The notes: generated by a model from the sequence alone, not told the origin. Positions 33,173 to 59,145 are shown, counted from the first letter of the stretch. The stretch is 64,000 nucleotides of DNA from Dendronephthya gigantea (GCF_004324835.1 NW_021163016.1:1-64000); one strand, 5' to 3'. Translations and numbers: made by a program.

Positions 33173-33510
33173 CCTCGTTTCTTTACATCGTGAAAAATGT
33201 TCAAGACTCTACGGCACATGCACAGTTGCGACGTATAAGAAAAAATCGGGTGTTCCAGGGGGAAATCTGCGCAAATCTCTTGGAAAAAACCCAAACCGCG
33301 GAAAAGCAATGATTCAAAATTTACAGTAACGGTCAAAACTCCTCAATATTTTCGTGAACTTAGCAAAAAGGATGTAGAGCATTAATAAATAAAGCAAGTT
33401 AAACTGATTTAAAAACTTTAAATTACTGATCATATACAAAAAGGTACTACATGCATAAATCAAACTACCGCCCGTAAAGTTTACACTATGACTAACTGAC
33501 TGACTGTTAT
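33173..33510. repeat. Interspersed repeat, copy A
   Basis: About 340 bp from GTCGCTCCTCGTTTCTTTAC to a short ACTGACTGACTG tail, about 90 percent alike by eye to copy B at 35966. The tetranucleotide tail suggests a retroposed (SINE/LINE-like) unit; no promoter boxes were identified. Confidence 0.8.
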
Positions 33511-33517
33511 ATCGATG

Positions 33518-33785
33518 ATCCTTTTTGTAACTTGATGGTTCCTTTGTGTAACCAAAATGGTTACACAAAGGAACACATTGTCCTTTATGTAACTTGGTGT
33601 CCTTTATGTAACTTAGGCTGATCCTTTTTGTAACTTGCCATGTTCCTTTTTGTAACATTGGTTCCTTTACGTAGCCTGATACATTCCTTTTTGTAACTTT
33701 TGTTCCTTTAAGTAACCTAAGGTGTTCCTTTTTGTAACTTTTTCCTTTAGGTAACTTAATACATTCCTTTTGTAACCCTGGCCGA
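33518..33785. repeat. Dispersed tandem TCCTTTTTGTAACTT array
   Basis: About 11 copies of TCCTTTWTGTAACYT separated by 5-18 variable bases. One pair is inverted, forming a hairpin (GGTTCCTTTGTGTAACC with its complement, 33538-33572). Confidence 0.75.
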
Positions 33786-33899
33786 ATTGTTGCATTATAG
33801 CTTAAAGGACTAAAAACTAGGTGAGATTTTGAGTGATGGAAATTAAAAGTTGTAGGTATTATCATGAATTATTATCATGTATTAATCAGTATGGCAATT

Positions 33900-35960
33900 C
33901 AGTTCAATTAGAATTATTACCTCAAAGAAAATGCGATGTAATAGTGCAGAATGATGACTGAAGAATTTTTTATCTTGTAAGTTTATTATTTCAGTGCAAT
34001 TTTTGTTCTATAAAATTTGTTAATATGAAACGTTTTATAAGATGGCATCCCGCGCTCAGGGCAATAAAGTCTATTTAACAATTAGATAACGAGTCCGAGT
34101 TGTCTACGAGCGAATAGTCAACGAAGGCGAGTTGTCTAATTGTTTTAGCATGCACCCTGTAGTGGCCTGTACCTAGATATATTAATTTCGAGAAAATAAT
34201 CGATACACCGCAATTACACCGAAAAATAATTTATTTAATGCAATTTTATACGGTCGCGCGAGCGAATTTTCCCCAAACGTTCACCATTACGAATAGACAA
34301 TAGTTGAGTAGCCCATCAGAATGTAGGATTTGTAATAGACAATAGTCGGCCGGGTGTATACTAAAAACAGCCTTAACACTTTTTTGAATCATTTTGGGCG
34401 AAATGAAAGGAAGATGAGACTTTTTGTTTGATAACAAAAATTATAATAAGGGTTTTGCATATATTTATATTAAGCTATGGAGGAAAATGATCACCCTGTT
34501 CTATACACACGCGAATACGAACTAGGGATCCAAGGATAGTGCAAAGTTTTCATGCCCTGTAATACCTAAGCAACCAGACGTTTGTCCTAACATAGACATT
34601 TTGACTTATGCCAGTAAAAATATAACGAACTAGGTTAAACATTAACCAAAAGGAAATTACTCAAAGTACTCAAATTACGTTAGCTGCGGATACAGTCACT
34701 ATTAAATTATAGCTAATTTTAGTTGCCCATGTAAACCGGCCAAACCGGGCGCGATTTTCTCAGTGTAGTCTCTTTTCTTCGTCAAACAACTGTGACTACA
34801 TTCACTACATTTATATGATGGCTACAATTTATCCGTCACTTCATAAGAATAGCCAAAATAGTTGCGTTGGAAATAATGTAAACAAGACGCCTGATCTGGC
34901 GTTAACTCCGGCGCACGTGCCAGTCTTTAATATAGAGCTTCTGAACATAAACAATACAGTTCATATTCGCATTTAGATGCCTTGCGAGTTGCGAACCTAT
35001 AAATGTTCGATTGCGAAATTTAGAAGCACATCGTACTTTAAAAAGTGTAGAAGTTCAATTGTTCAAAAATGTAAATAAACCGCATGATACATTCGCTTTG
35101 TCTTACACTTTGCTTTTGGAATAGGCGCTTATACAGTTATATTAAATCTTCAATCCTGTGCAAACTACGACGTGTCAACGCGCCCATACACGACTACATC
35201 ATCTTATTAAACGGCGAAATAGCAGCGATATTATTAAAATAGGAACAGAATCTACATGTATTAAATATATTCTTACCCCAATTCAATCTAAACTTAATCG
35301 AACAGCATGAAAACAACGGTTTATTTGTTCCTCTTGGAGGAATTGCCGTATCATGCGAGCGAAATCGAATCGCGCATCGGAAAATTAGCCAAAGCTGTAC
35401 ACCACAACTCTTAGAAGATAAGACTGGGACGTAGATAAATACGGTTACATACACATTTCAAATACTAGAATGGTTCGCGCCATTTCAGACTTGCGACGAC
35501 GAAAAATAATAAAAAAAAAAAAAACAAAAACAAAACAAAACCGAGGCGAATTTTCAACTCCGTCGCTGACGCCGGAGTAATAAACCGCGGTGCATATTAT
35601 GTCTATATTATATACTTCGACGCGTAAATCGATACAAAACAATATACTTATAATCAATACTGTATACCGCCAAAATGATTTGATTACTGCACAAAATGTC
35701 CGTTTTGTATAGTATCATTTATGTACTGTATGCAGAATATCAGGTATCGACTTGCTATCGACATAATATACATTCGTGTAAAAGTCTATCAATACATAAA
35801 CAACACAGCGTCGTTTCTTCCTAACCTCTTAGCTCTATTTATGGAATAAACCTTCCAAATTATATTTGTGTTGAATTGAATGCTCGTAATTCATAACATA
35901 AGTTGATAAAGTGCGTAGATTCTCAAAGAATTGCTCGATTTTTAAGCCCGGAATGTTTTG
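33900..35960. other. Gene-free stretch
   Basis: No supported gene on either strand. Contains an A-rich simple tract at 35505-35540. Confidence 0.45.
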
Positions 35961-35965
35961 AAGCA

Positions 35966-36330
35966 ATGCTCGTCGCTCCTCGTTTCTTTACATCGTGAAT
36001 AATGTTCAAGTCTAGACGGCACATGCGCAGTTGCGACGTGTAAGAAAGAATCGGGTGTTCCGGGGGGTAATTCTGTGCAAATCCCTTTAAAACAAAACCC
36101 AAACCGCGGAAAACCAATGCTTCAAAATTTACAGTAACCGCCAAAATCCCTCAATATTTTGGTGAACTTTGCAAAAGGGGTATAGTGCATTAATAAATAA
36201 AGCAAGTTAAACTGATTTAAAAACCTTAAATTACTGATCATACACAAAAAGTTACTATACGCATAAATCAATCTACCCCCCCGTAAAGTTTACACTATGA
36301 CTGACTGACTGACTGACTGTCTGACTGACT
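35966..36330. repeat. Interspersed repeat, copy B
   Basis: Second copy of the repeat at 33173-33510, same orientation, ending in CTGACTGACTGACTG. Confidence 0.8.
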
Positions 36331-36464
36331 CGTTTGAATTTTCGCCACTCATCACAATACTGCAAAGTTTCTCAAACTTTGCACTAAAAATCAAAAGTGT
36401 AAAGATTGTGCACAGAACATGCCATCAAGTCTGAAAAGAGTGGAGATGTGGGTGCGTTACCAGT

Positions 36465-36622
36465 GGCGTAAATAGAACGATAATTCGGGGGGTGAATATT
36501 CATATATCCAGTTCTGCCCTACGGATTCCTTTTGTAATTGCAATAGCTTATAATAGAAATCCGTCGGGCAAAACTGAATATATGAATATTCACCCCCCCA
36601 ATTATCGTTCTAGTTACGCCCC
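36465..36622. mobile_element. GGGGGGTG palindromic MITE, copy 1
   Basis: Almost the whole element is palindromic: GGCGTAAATAGAACGATAAT, then GGGGGGTGAATATTCATATA, inward to TCTGCCC / GGGCAAAAC and a short loop, then the mirror image ending GTTACGCCCC. About 158 bp. Relatives at 41986, 52194 and 55473. Confidence 0.8.
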
Positions 36623-37213
36623 TGTGCGTTACTCACAGGTTAACTCTAGACTTGAACAATAACGGCATTAGGTAGGTCTTTAGGTCCTATGGCAGCCTCG
36701 CCCCGGCGAATGTTTTTGTTTTAACAAAACTGGTCCTATGGATAAATAAAGCCGATTTGTATATGATTGTAATAGTAATCGCTGCGTACGGGTAACAGGA
36801 GAACAACTACCCGCGTCAGTGCAGTGTAATGGGTCTATTCAGCGTATATTTGACAAGTATGCAGCATTGTTTTTCGAGAAACAGTGGTAGTTATGAAACA
36901 ACGATCAATTTTAAAACTGTTGGAGAAGATAGAAAATGAATCAATGTGAGCAAATAGCAAATGAAAACATAGATGCAACACAAACAAAATACAGTGTAGA
37001 TAAGATTACTAAAGAAATGTTAATTGTATAATATAATAAGTTCGACATAAAGTGATTAGAATAAATTGTAGTCTAACTAGTCTTGTTTTATGATTTATAA
37101 ATCATAAAACTCGATGTATCCCACATGATTTACTTAATTTAGCACAGTAAGAACGAGACAGGTTAAATAAAGACAAAGTCAGCAGCAATCTTGACCCAGA
37201 ATCTACGATTCTA

Positions 37214-49565
<12,352 letters not shown>

Positions 49566-49847
49566 GTTTGACAATTATGTTTGACATGTTATATAACCGA
49601 AGTTAATTAATCAATTCATAGTCGTCACTGATTGAAATTGAAAGGAAATCAAGCATGATCAAGCATGATCCACTCAGAATGCTTGTGACAAAAAATTACC
49701 AAAATGACCCAAAAATTACCCTAAACTATGGCAGCTAATGGTAGCTAATGGTGTTTCTGGGTAGCTGTCAGCTGTACCGTCGTACGACTAGGAACCGAGA
49801 AACACCAGTAAACAAAACCCTTCCTCATCAAACATGCAATATTGAAT

Positions 49848-50075
49848 ATTCAGCCCTGCCCACACGACGCCGGAAGAATTTAAAAACGTTAGAATACTTT
49901 TACGGTGACGGCCTGACTGACGGGTTCCGTACAAACGTATTCGGCGTTTCCGTCCAACTGAAAACGAAAGAACTTGAAAACGACGATTGAGTGGATACGT
50001 GTGGACGGCTTTGCCGGATAATTTGAAAACGATGTGAAAACGATGACATAACGTATTAAATCGTTTCCATAGGCT
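49848..50075. repeat. Partial copy of the CCACACGAyGCCGGAAG MITE
   Basis: CCCTGCCCACACGACGCCGG, GGATACGTGTGGACGGCTTT and CGTTTCCATA match the MITE at 55753-56143, but the right end is lost. It lies between the 5' end of GPI and the 3' end of SNAPC3. Confidence 0.65.
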
Positions 50076-50818
50076 GGTTGTTTTCAAATATAGGGTGAAT
50101 AGGCAGAGTTTTGCGCGCGGGATGAAATTATTTGTTATCTGTGCGTTCTCCGAAAAGCAAAGAAAAATTCCGCTCTGCGCATCCCATGTTCTATAAACGC
50201 TAAAAGGCATAATACTTCTCGAACCGAGTAATTTTCAAAACTAATATATACCAATGCCTTTTCGGCAAGGCATTTTCTACATGGAGATGAAATGGAAAAT
50301 TGTGAAAAAACACAATAATTATATATATATTTACATTTTAACAAATTACAATTTGAAACATTTACAATTTACTATAGTCTCTCTCTCTTCTCTCTCTGCG
50401 CACAGATATGACCAAGTTGTTGCGGAAACAACTATAAACGTTAAAACCTGAGATATAAGTTTTCATCCTTATCGTATGATTTAATGGCAGAAGCAACTAC
50501 TCAGCATTCCATAGAAACTTGGAACAAAATGGTCTTCGTCTTTTTAGAGCCTTATATAAACCATGTTGCAGCGTGTATCGATTGGAGTGAAAAATTGTGA
50601 CGTTTTTGATAAAAAAAATACAGCAAATCTTACATTTGACTGCAGAGGGTTGTTGCCTAACGCAGCAGAATGAGGGCTCCAATTTACAACACAACTTTCA
50701 CACTGAAACTGAAGCGTCGACGCCTTCATCCATCCATAACCAGTCGGGCTTTGCACACAAGTAAATTTGTGGGGATGACGATTTTTTGGAAAAAGCATCA
50801 TTAATTCATTTCCTGTGA
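50076..50818. other. Gene-free stretch downstream of SNAPC3
   Basis: Contains a CT-rich simple tract (50376-50398) and a short hairpin AATGCCTTTTCGGCAAGGCA at 50253. No clear AATAAA was assigned to the SNAPC3 3' end. Confidence 0.4.
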
Positions 50819-53800
50819 TTACCAGTAATAGTCGCCAGAGTATTGATAAGCACTGAATGGATACGCTTTCTGATTGTCCCTGTAGTGTAAAGCCTTGAAG
50901 CATTTTTCACAAAACAAACTTGGGTCTTCCGACATTAATAGATCATCTCGCGTTAGCCACCTTGGAAGAATAATCATGCACAAGGGAATTAAAAATAAAT
51001 CTTTATGACATTGATAAAGCCACCGTCCTCTAAATTCCAGGAGGCGAGTAGCTTTTTAGCGGAGACAGAAACAATCATACAAATCTAACGGTAACGCCAC
51101 TTTCTAATACTAAAGGCAGGTTGTAATGGGTTGAGGTGAACCCAAATTTGAAGCTGGAACAACCTCTTATGTAAGCCACTAAGCCTCGCGAGACACGTGA
51201 CTGTAGTACCTACGGTATAACAATGAAAATTACCTGGCGCTGTATATTGAACAAATCATACATCTTTGTCTCTTTGGTCGTGGACGAAATATGTGAAATG
51301 GATAGTTACAAACATCTTGTGGATCATCCGCATGTAACATTCTAACGAAACGACGAAAAATAAGACATACGTATTATCAAGTCCAGCTTGCAGAACCAGC
51401 TCAGCAAAACTCAAAATCCAAAGAAGTTTACGTAATATGCAAGACACGTACATCAGCACGTGGATGATTGTTACGACAGTAATTTTACCATAACTAGAAT
51501 GCCGATATAGCTATGCAAGTGACGTAACACACGGTTATTACAGTCAGGAACTACAGCTCAAAAGACAGTATTTTTGAAAATACGGATTCCGTATAACGGT
51601 GAAAACATACGATGAGAAAATGAAATGTACATATTGTTGAAATTTAGAAGATCAGCATACGTTGCAAAACGTACTAACAGTAGTGTGCCACTTGAAGCCC
51701 GGTATTCATTTAGTCGTAATTCTCGTGAACAAATCATTTTCACCGATGAGGAATAGTCAGGATGTAAATTTGTCTTTGTTTCTGTATTCAAATCGGTCAT
51801 TGCTTACTGCACACACATAGAAATATTCTCAATCACATCAGCCACCTTGACATGTTCACAATACTCACGACTGATCGAATCCATGCAGGTATTAATAGTT
51901 AGCAACTAATATTTGCCTGGAATATTTACCTTAAATCACGAAACAATAGCAAATGCTCACAATCACCCTGGTGCACAAAAACATAGGGATAGCCAAGTTT
52001 AATTGTTAAATCCTCAAACTTTGTCTCTTCCATTTTCTTGCTTGAACAAACACCGTATCGAGGTAGCTCGCCATTGTGTTTTTTGTTAGTCCAATCCATT
52101 ATGAGTCTGGAAAGAAGTGAAAAAGCAACATTTAAGTTCACGTATTTTGGCCGGAAAACGTAGAAAAACATCAAACCCTTTTGGTGTACCTCCAAGGGCG
52201 TAACTAGAACGATAATTTGGGGGGGGGTGTTTATTCTACCCGCGACGGCCGGGTTTCTATTGTAAGCATTGCACTTAGAAAAGACATCCGTCGGGCAGAA
52301 CGAAATGTATATGAATAATCACCCCTTCCCTAATCATCGATCTAAATACGCCCCTGCGTACCACTCAAAGTCCTTTAGCTTCATTGTTTACATTATATAG
52401 TAGACTAAGGGCTGTTTTCCACTGTCGTGTTTCTTGCACGTACGTACACGCACGCGTAAAAGCTTAAACCTTCTTAGTTGTTGTATAATTAATCTCATGC
52501 CAGAAAAAAACGTATCAAATCATGAACAGAATCCAACCCTATGCATTTGTTCAATCGTTGATTCCATAAGGCTTTACGTTCGTATAGAAATACGCACAAA
52601 AACGCGACAGTGGAAAACAGCCGTAAATCTTGAACAGCATTTAGTGTCAACAACAAGCAACAAGAGTTTTTTTTAAAATAATGGAGCTATATTATAGTCA
52701 CAAATGTCAACGCCATTACCACTGAAATGAATACTATGAATAAAGAACAATACTAAAGTGACCTTTTTTCTCTGCGTATACGCCTAGAAATCTCTTTCAA
52801 CAATTTTGTTTTCAGATTATGTAGTACCGTGTAAACATAGCTAATTTTCTGCTTTCCAGCTTTGCAAAACATTTTAAAATGTCAAAACGTTAGAGTACTG
52901 CATGTTGGGAGATGATATAAGGTTTTCAACACATATTACGCGACATAAAAATGAGACACCATGCAATGCCAATGGGTTGATCCGTATCTTTTTTGGCGTT
53001 TCATCGCCTTCTTATAACCTTGCATATAGTCAATATTAGATTTTCACTTCAAATCATCGCCTATCCAAACCCAAGAATTTGTACCCAGGTAACCTTTCCA
53101 ATCACTTTGTCCCAGATACATGTAACAACTTTACTATCACAAAAATCACTAACCATCTCTTTGCATGCATTCTTTCCTCTTACACTTACTTAATAATAAA
53201 ACGAGAGGTATTCTTCGATACTTCATGCATGCTTGAAGAATGCAAATTTAAATCAAGTCCATGATCCTGACGAGATAGAGTGTTTTGACGTCGGTTGAAA
53301 TATGCTATAGCCCATAACAGTTGACTTTGAAACAAAATTGACAACTTACTTGCTATAATCTCGACATAAATCGCTTCTTGTGTCATTGTAGAAAACACTC
53401 TCAATGAATATAAAAGCAGACGGGCAAATATCCTACAAAATTGAGACTACATTATTGTTACTTCCTGTAACGGTAATTTAACATACAGATCAACTTTGCC
53501 TTAATTGTTGAGCAATTCTTACTGGGCATTGCATTAAACAGGCCAACGGTTAAGCCTCCATGTTAAAGTAATGAAAGGTAAATAATTTTATGGCAACCCA
53601 ACGTTTAGGAACCAGTCTTCGTTTTCGCAATTTAACAAACCTGTTGCCTAACATAACAGTATTTTTCTTCTTGCACGAGAGTGAATACCATACCTTGCCT
53701 GTAGCGATTCTTGCAAAATCGGGATTCTCGCTGTGCTCCCCGACAACAATAGAATCCGCGGGACAATATATTTTGTCACGTAAATCAGTTAATGTCTAAA

Positions 53801-56800
53801 ACGGATAAACATGTCCCGCATTAGCCTGGCACTATATGTATCTTGTACGTGTTACGTGCAAAAACAGCGCATATCAACATATAGAGTACATGGGTTCTAT
53901 GCAAACGTCACTGCCGTTTTCTTTCAATGAAATACGAATAAGGCGAGCTGTGTGCATGTTACTTATATTAATAAAATTCTTGTATTGATTATGAACAGAT
54001 TTTATGAAGCATTGATAAATGTTCACCTTCTTTCATGTCTCTGTACTATTTGACTGAGGTATTATTGCATGAAGCAATACTCAAAAGTGGGGTTAAGGCT
54101 AGGTTCGCACAGGATCGACCGGGTGAATTTAGGACCGTGCTCAAATTCGTCTGGTCTCCTCGCGTGAACACGTAGAACCGGTAAAATATTCATTCGTTTC
54201 CATCGTGTGAACACCTGAACCGGACGAATTAGAACACGTTTGCAAATTTGTCCGGTCCCTAAGTCACGGATGGGAATACAGCTGAGGAAAACTACTGCTT
54301 TATTGCTTGCAATTGGCGAGCCAATCTTGTCGACTATGCAAATTGTTGCAAGTTTGAAAGCAAGAAGATGGTAAAAGGTTCTTAAACCGTTTTAGCATTT
54401 TATTTCTGCTATGTAGCTAAATATATTTTCGTGATCAATGACTGAGAAAATCATGAATCTCTCAAAAGAATTTAATGTTGATGATTTGTCAGGTGGGTGC
54501 TACCGCGTATATACAATACAAGGTTCATCAAGAATTTTCAACTGAACTTTATCCTTAAAGGTCTGTTGACACGATCCAATGTTGTCGGATCCGATTCACT
54601 TCTGATGGATGTTTTATAGTCAGTTGACTTGCAATGTATATAGTCAGCAAATCAACTAGAACCAATGAAGTACTGTTTTATCAATAACAAACCACATTCC
54701 ATACGTCAGAAATGAATTGGATCCGACATATTGGATCGTGTGAACGGACCTTAAATCAATATCGTGTAACTTTCCGCATGTACTGTACAATATGCATGAA
54801 AACAATTCGAATTACTTTTTAGCAATAGCTATGTCCTACCTGTCTTCCAAGTACCAAAAATTCTTGAACTTTTCTTAACTATATTAAGACGGAGAAAAAA
54901 TTATGCATATATATAAATAAGTATGAAATACTTTATAATTCTTGGAATAGTATTGATTAATTACCTTCACGGGATGATATAGTGCTACAGAGAGGACAAC
55001 TTCTGGTACATCTATTTTATGACCGGTGACAGCTGCTTTCGCCTTTTGCTAGAACAAACAGAGCAAGCTAAATAAGTTCTTCTATGTTTTGAATTGGAAT
55101 ACATCATCGCCCCGAATTGCTAGACTGTTTATCAAATTGAAATTACTGAAAGTCGCTATTCGGTTAACAAATTTTAAGATTGATAGACGTTAGCTTTATG
55201 ACTAATAAGTTCAAACCCAAATCAAAGAATGTTTATATACCTACAAGCTGTTCTGAAAGGATGATATAATTCTTCTGTTTGAATGATGCTCTGCGAGAAC
55301 TCCTGGATTCAGGTAACACGCTGTGAAATACAGGAAAAGTGCTAAATGAGATCAGGTTTTCAAATACATTATTAATAAACATGCACAATTACGCTAAAAT
55401 TACGTTTTCAAATGCATTATTAACACAATTACGCTAAAAGAGATACTTGTGATCGAGTCTTGATAGGCCTTTAGCAGGGATGACTAGAACGATGATGATT
55501 GGGGGTGGGGAGGGTGTTTATTCATATATTCGGTTCTTCCGGACGAATTTCTTTTGCGAGTGCAGAAGCTTAAAAATCTGTCGAGTATGTACAACTGAAT
55601 ACATGACTATACACCCCCCCCCCCCAATTGTCGTTCTAGTTACGGTCCTCGCCTTGAGCCAGGCAGAATGGCACTATATTCATGGGACTAAAATGAGAAA
55701 TTAAAGGAAAGTGGGGAGGAAATCCCGGAGTAAAATTCTACCTGGGCATGTTAGGGCCCGTCCACACGATGCCGGAAGAATTTGAAAACGCTAGAATAAT
55801 TCTTACGGTTACGCGTACCGTGCACACGTAACCGGGCGGATACGTGTGGACAGCTTTGCCGGATAAATTTGAAAACGATGACGTCACGTATCAAGTCGTT
55901 TCCATATTAATGTTCGACATTATAATTATTGCTGTATTAGTTTCAAGTAAGTCTTATTTAGGTTATTTTCATGGTGAGTAAAATCTTCGCCAATTCTTTT
56001 GGCATGAAACATGTCGAAAATGTCGGAGTATGGTTATACACAATTTCTTATTCACGACATGCATTTAATAGATATACTCAACAACAATATTTATGAGTTC
56101 GGGCTTGTCGGCTTGATGCTTCCGGCATCGTGTGGACAGGGCTTTGTTCTGCCTAGCTTTTTTAGGTTTCCAATAAACTCATGAAACAAATTATTTTTAT
56201 CATGCACCTACATAGAAAAGTCACGCTTTCCGAAAGTCGAGCAATTTCTCAAGTGCAGTATCACGCAATCCTGCAAGGAAAACCATTTAGTATTTTCTCT
56301 ATAAAATAACTACAATGAAACGACGGTCAAATTTTCCGCGCAAAGCGGCATTGTAAACTTTCCGTGCAGGATTAATTGTCTCATACTGCACGCCTACGAA
56401 CCAATCAAATTGCGTGTTTCATCATAGTTATTATATAAAGTCTCATACTTAAATCTCAAAATCGCCATTTTACAGCCGCTAGATGTTTTTGATGGGCTTC
56501 CAAAAGATTACAGAGTACATATTTAGAAGGAAATTTGAACTTGTTTTAACTTATTCAGTAGAATTTTCGTTAAGAACAAAAGAGAAAAGCACAAATGTGA
56601 TCCAGTCAATAGTTTTTCCTGTTATAATTTTATTCTACAACCATGTCACAACAAGATGATGAAACAACATAATATTGACATATTTAATGTTTGCTTACTT
56701 TAGAGTGGCTAGATTTGTTTCGGAGAGATATATTGTCTTACTTGTGGCATCCATCCTATCTATATCCACATCTTTACACTATTTGAAAAAAGAACAGAAT

Positions 56801-58480
56801 TTAGTCATATAATGCATTCTAAAGTATTATAAGGCATGAATCACAACCATGGAGCCACTGTGCTAGTATATGGAAATCTAGTCAGGGTTTTATAAACAAA
56901 TGCTATATTAGATCACACAGTGACTATTGTATTATTTCACAAATAGATAATGTTGAACCATTGTCTAGCACTTCAGTTATAGATACATGGTATGGCATCA
57001 TTTATGATAAGAACAAAATAGTTGCCACAAAATAGTAGCTGCTGGGGCAAGCCGAAAAAGTTCCCAAGTTAAACAGGCAAACAGTTTGTTTTTGTTTTCC
57101 GCAATACTTGGGAAATTAAACAGGTAAACAGTTCATTTTTGTTCTCCCCAACATTTAGGAAAATTGTTAAAGTAAAAATTTTTGCAATCTATATATAGGA
57201 CTAAAGAAATGCTATTGGCTAGCTTAAGACAAGTGCTAAAATGTGATTGCCTAACAAAATAAACAAGCGATCACTGATCAAATTCATTAAAATTTTCTGA
57301 AGTCACTCTGTGCATCTGTTCTCTTATATATTATGGCTCTTGACCAATGAAATTGCTTAAATTCTAAACGTTATTATATAAACAACTATTATACAGGACA
57401 TGGGAGAAGCATAAGGATTTGAGCAATCATATGCTTTCCTTTACCATTAAAATTTATGCAAGACCTACTGTATTTCCTTATTAAACATATCATATTTTTA
57501 TATTCTTTTTCCATTGTTTTTATCCTGTGGATGTAAACACTTTTATCCATCCTGAATTTTAGCAGGGCTTCAACCTCTTGCTACACTCTATAATGTGTAA
57601 GGCTGATAGAACACTTTATCTAACAATCAGAATGATTTTATTATGAGGTAACTGCTCACACTGACAACCATGTTTCACGTGCATGTATGTGAAATATTAA
57701 GGGACTCAAAGAATTGGATATGAATCAGTTGAATCTATGTATAATGTATAATTACCTTAAGATTACTTGGACTTTGCAGATCGAAACATACAAAAAAGAC
57801 AATTAAAATATTAAGAATTAAATCTACTACAATATAACATATACACTGCATTGTTTTAATTTAGTAAGCTCATGGTCTAATATATGTCATAGGCTGGTCA
57901 TTGCAAGGCATGATTTTCAGTATGGATGAGTTAGTGTGTATATATAAGCCCATTGGAAATTTTCAACACCCCCACAAAAGTTTAGAGTAATCTTGGCATG
58001 ATTATACTGCATGGTTTTTTTGTTATTATCATTGATCAACTTGTCAATGCCTTAAAATTTTTCTGGGGTTGTTGATTGTAATCAAATTGATTCATTGATA
58101 TAGTATTATATCTCACATATTATGCTTATAAAATGGATTATTTAACGCACACAGTTATTGTTCCACGTATTTATTAAAATATCTAAAGGTCGGAAACTTT
58201 ATTCGATGGATAGCGCTATGCCGCTATCCAGCTTTCGTACAACCGGTCTCTACAGTTTTTGGTCAAATATAAAGGCAACATAAAAAATCTTTATAAATAC
58301 TTCAATTTACCTACAAACATCTTCAACTTCTTGTAAGGTGTCCTGGGCTATGTTGTCCAAAAGTTTTGATCGATCTCTAACATTTTCTTCAAGACTAATA
58401 TCCTCAACATCAAGTGTTGAGGTCATTTCTTTTTTGAAATCCTTTATATTTACCAGCGAAGAGAACTTAAAAAACGCCAT
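50819..58480 (-). CDS. SNAPC3: snRNA-activating protein complex subunit 3 (SNAP50), 11 exons
   Basis: Subunit of SNAPc, which binds the proximal sequence element of snRNA promoters in the nucleus for Pol II and Pol III. Exons in gene order: 58311-58480, 56742-56755, 56225-56270, 55245-55302, 54965-55048, 54840-54878, 53694-53795, 53350-53432, 51930-52106, 51234-51341, 50819-50960; they join in phase to 340 residues. Motifs: VQEFLVLGRQTLTDLRDKIY, ESVFYNDTRSDLCRDYS, KLGYPYVFVHQGDCEHLLLF, then the zinc-finger-like LHADDPQDVCNYP, CMICSIYSAR and FCEKCFKALHY, ending YQYSGDYYW. The Cys/His pattern matches the conserved SNAP50 C-terminus. The N-terminus is shorter than the human protein (411 residues). 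Weak point: exon 2 as a 14-nt microexon; a 37-nt form with an earlier exon-1 donor also keeps frame. An in-frame Met 14 codons upstream (58522) is an alternative start. Confidence 0.93.
52194..52356. mobile_element. GGGGGGTG palindromic MITE, copy 3 (SNAPC3 intron 8)
   Basis: Ends GGGCGTAACTAGAACGATAA and the worn mirror ATCGATCTAAATACGCCCC. G10 run, then CCGTCGGGCAGAAC in the middle. More diverged than copies 1 and 2. Confidence 0.75.
54085..54275. repeat. MITE-like segment with GTGAACAC and CCGG motifs
   Basis: GGTTCGCACAGGATCGACCG, CGCGTGAACACG, CGTGTGAACACCTGAACCGG and TTTGTCCGGTCCC look like the sub-terminal parts of the common CGTGTGAACG-type MITEs. Clean ends were not found. Confidence 0.35.
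54559..54750. mobile_element. TTAA-flanked MITE, 192 bp (SNAPC3 intron 6)
   Basis: Inverted ends of about 45 bp: AGGTCTGTTGACACGATCCA at the left and, as complement, GGTCCGTTCACACGATCCAA at the right, both continuing to GTCGGATCC. TTAA at 54555-54558 and 54751-54754. Confidence 0.7.
55473..55650. mobile_element. GGGGGGTG palindromic MITE, copy 4 (SNAPC3 intron 3)
   Basis: Left GCAGGGATGACTAGAACGAT with GTGTTTATTCATATATTCGG, and right ACACC, C14, AATTGTCGTTCTAGTTACGG. Same architecture as the other copies. Confidence 0.75.
55753..56143. mobile_element. MITE with GTCCACACGATGCCGGAAG inverted ends, about 390 bp
   Basis: Left AGGGCCCGTCCACACGATGC and right (complement) AGCCCTGTCCACACGATGCC share GTCCACACGATGCCGGAAG. 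The ends resemble hAT-type MITEs; an 8-bp target duplication was not evident. In SNAPC3 intron 3. Partial relative at 49848-50075. Confidence 0.65.
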
Positions 58481-58522
58481 GTTGAAATGAAATTTAGGAC
58501 TTGAGGAAATGATGTACTTCAT

Positions 58523-59140
58523 GTATGCCTCTTACGAAGTCCTTAAAATGACGCCCAGACAAAGACATGGACCATGAAGATTGAAGACTTCATGATCAGA
58601 TTTCTGAGAAACGCCTTGGGCTTGGTGTGTGACAATTTACTTTCAAAATACGTCTTGATATAACAGTAACAACAGATATGATGCAATTCGCGATGACACG
58701 TCTTCAACTCTTTCTTAACGAAACGTAAAACGACTTTGAGGTCTTGAAATGAGTAAATGACATATCCCTGGCAGTAGCAAAACATCGCATAGAATCGTAC
58801 AAATATGGACACGTTAGCATCGTCAGCTCAATGAAACACCAAAAAACAAACAGAAAATATAACCTCGAAAAACGGGAGAGGGGATTGTGAAAACCTCATT
58901 TTGACTGGCTTGTGCAAGCAATGATTTCTTGAAAATCAGGAATTTTGATTATATGGAATGAAGGTTTAGGTTTTGGTTTCCAAAATATGGGAAATTCAGT
59001 AATATTTTTGGCGGCTCAACTCATAGCTTGCGCGATGTTAATGCTCGAATAATTATGTAAGAATGATTTCTTGCAATAACTCAGTTGTTCGTATTTTTTC
59101 CTTTGAAGTTATCTAAATAAAGTCTAACATTGTGCCACTC
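58523..59140. other. Gene-free stretch upstream of SNAPC3
   Basis: Presumed promoter side of SNAPC3 (minus), facing the unresolved plus-strand exons to the right. No core promoter motif could be assigned with confidence. Confidence 0.35.
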
Positions 59141-59145
59141 CACCA

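Noticed and set aside
33314-33865. A 183-codon minus-strand frame
   Set aside because: It crosses the TCCTTTTTGTAACTT array and the interspersed repeat; the residues simply mirror the repeat.
54085-54275. A complete MITE
   Set aside because: Motifs fit, but no matching pair of ends was found; kept only as a low-confidence repeat.
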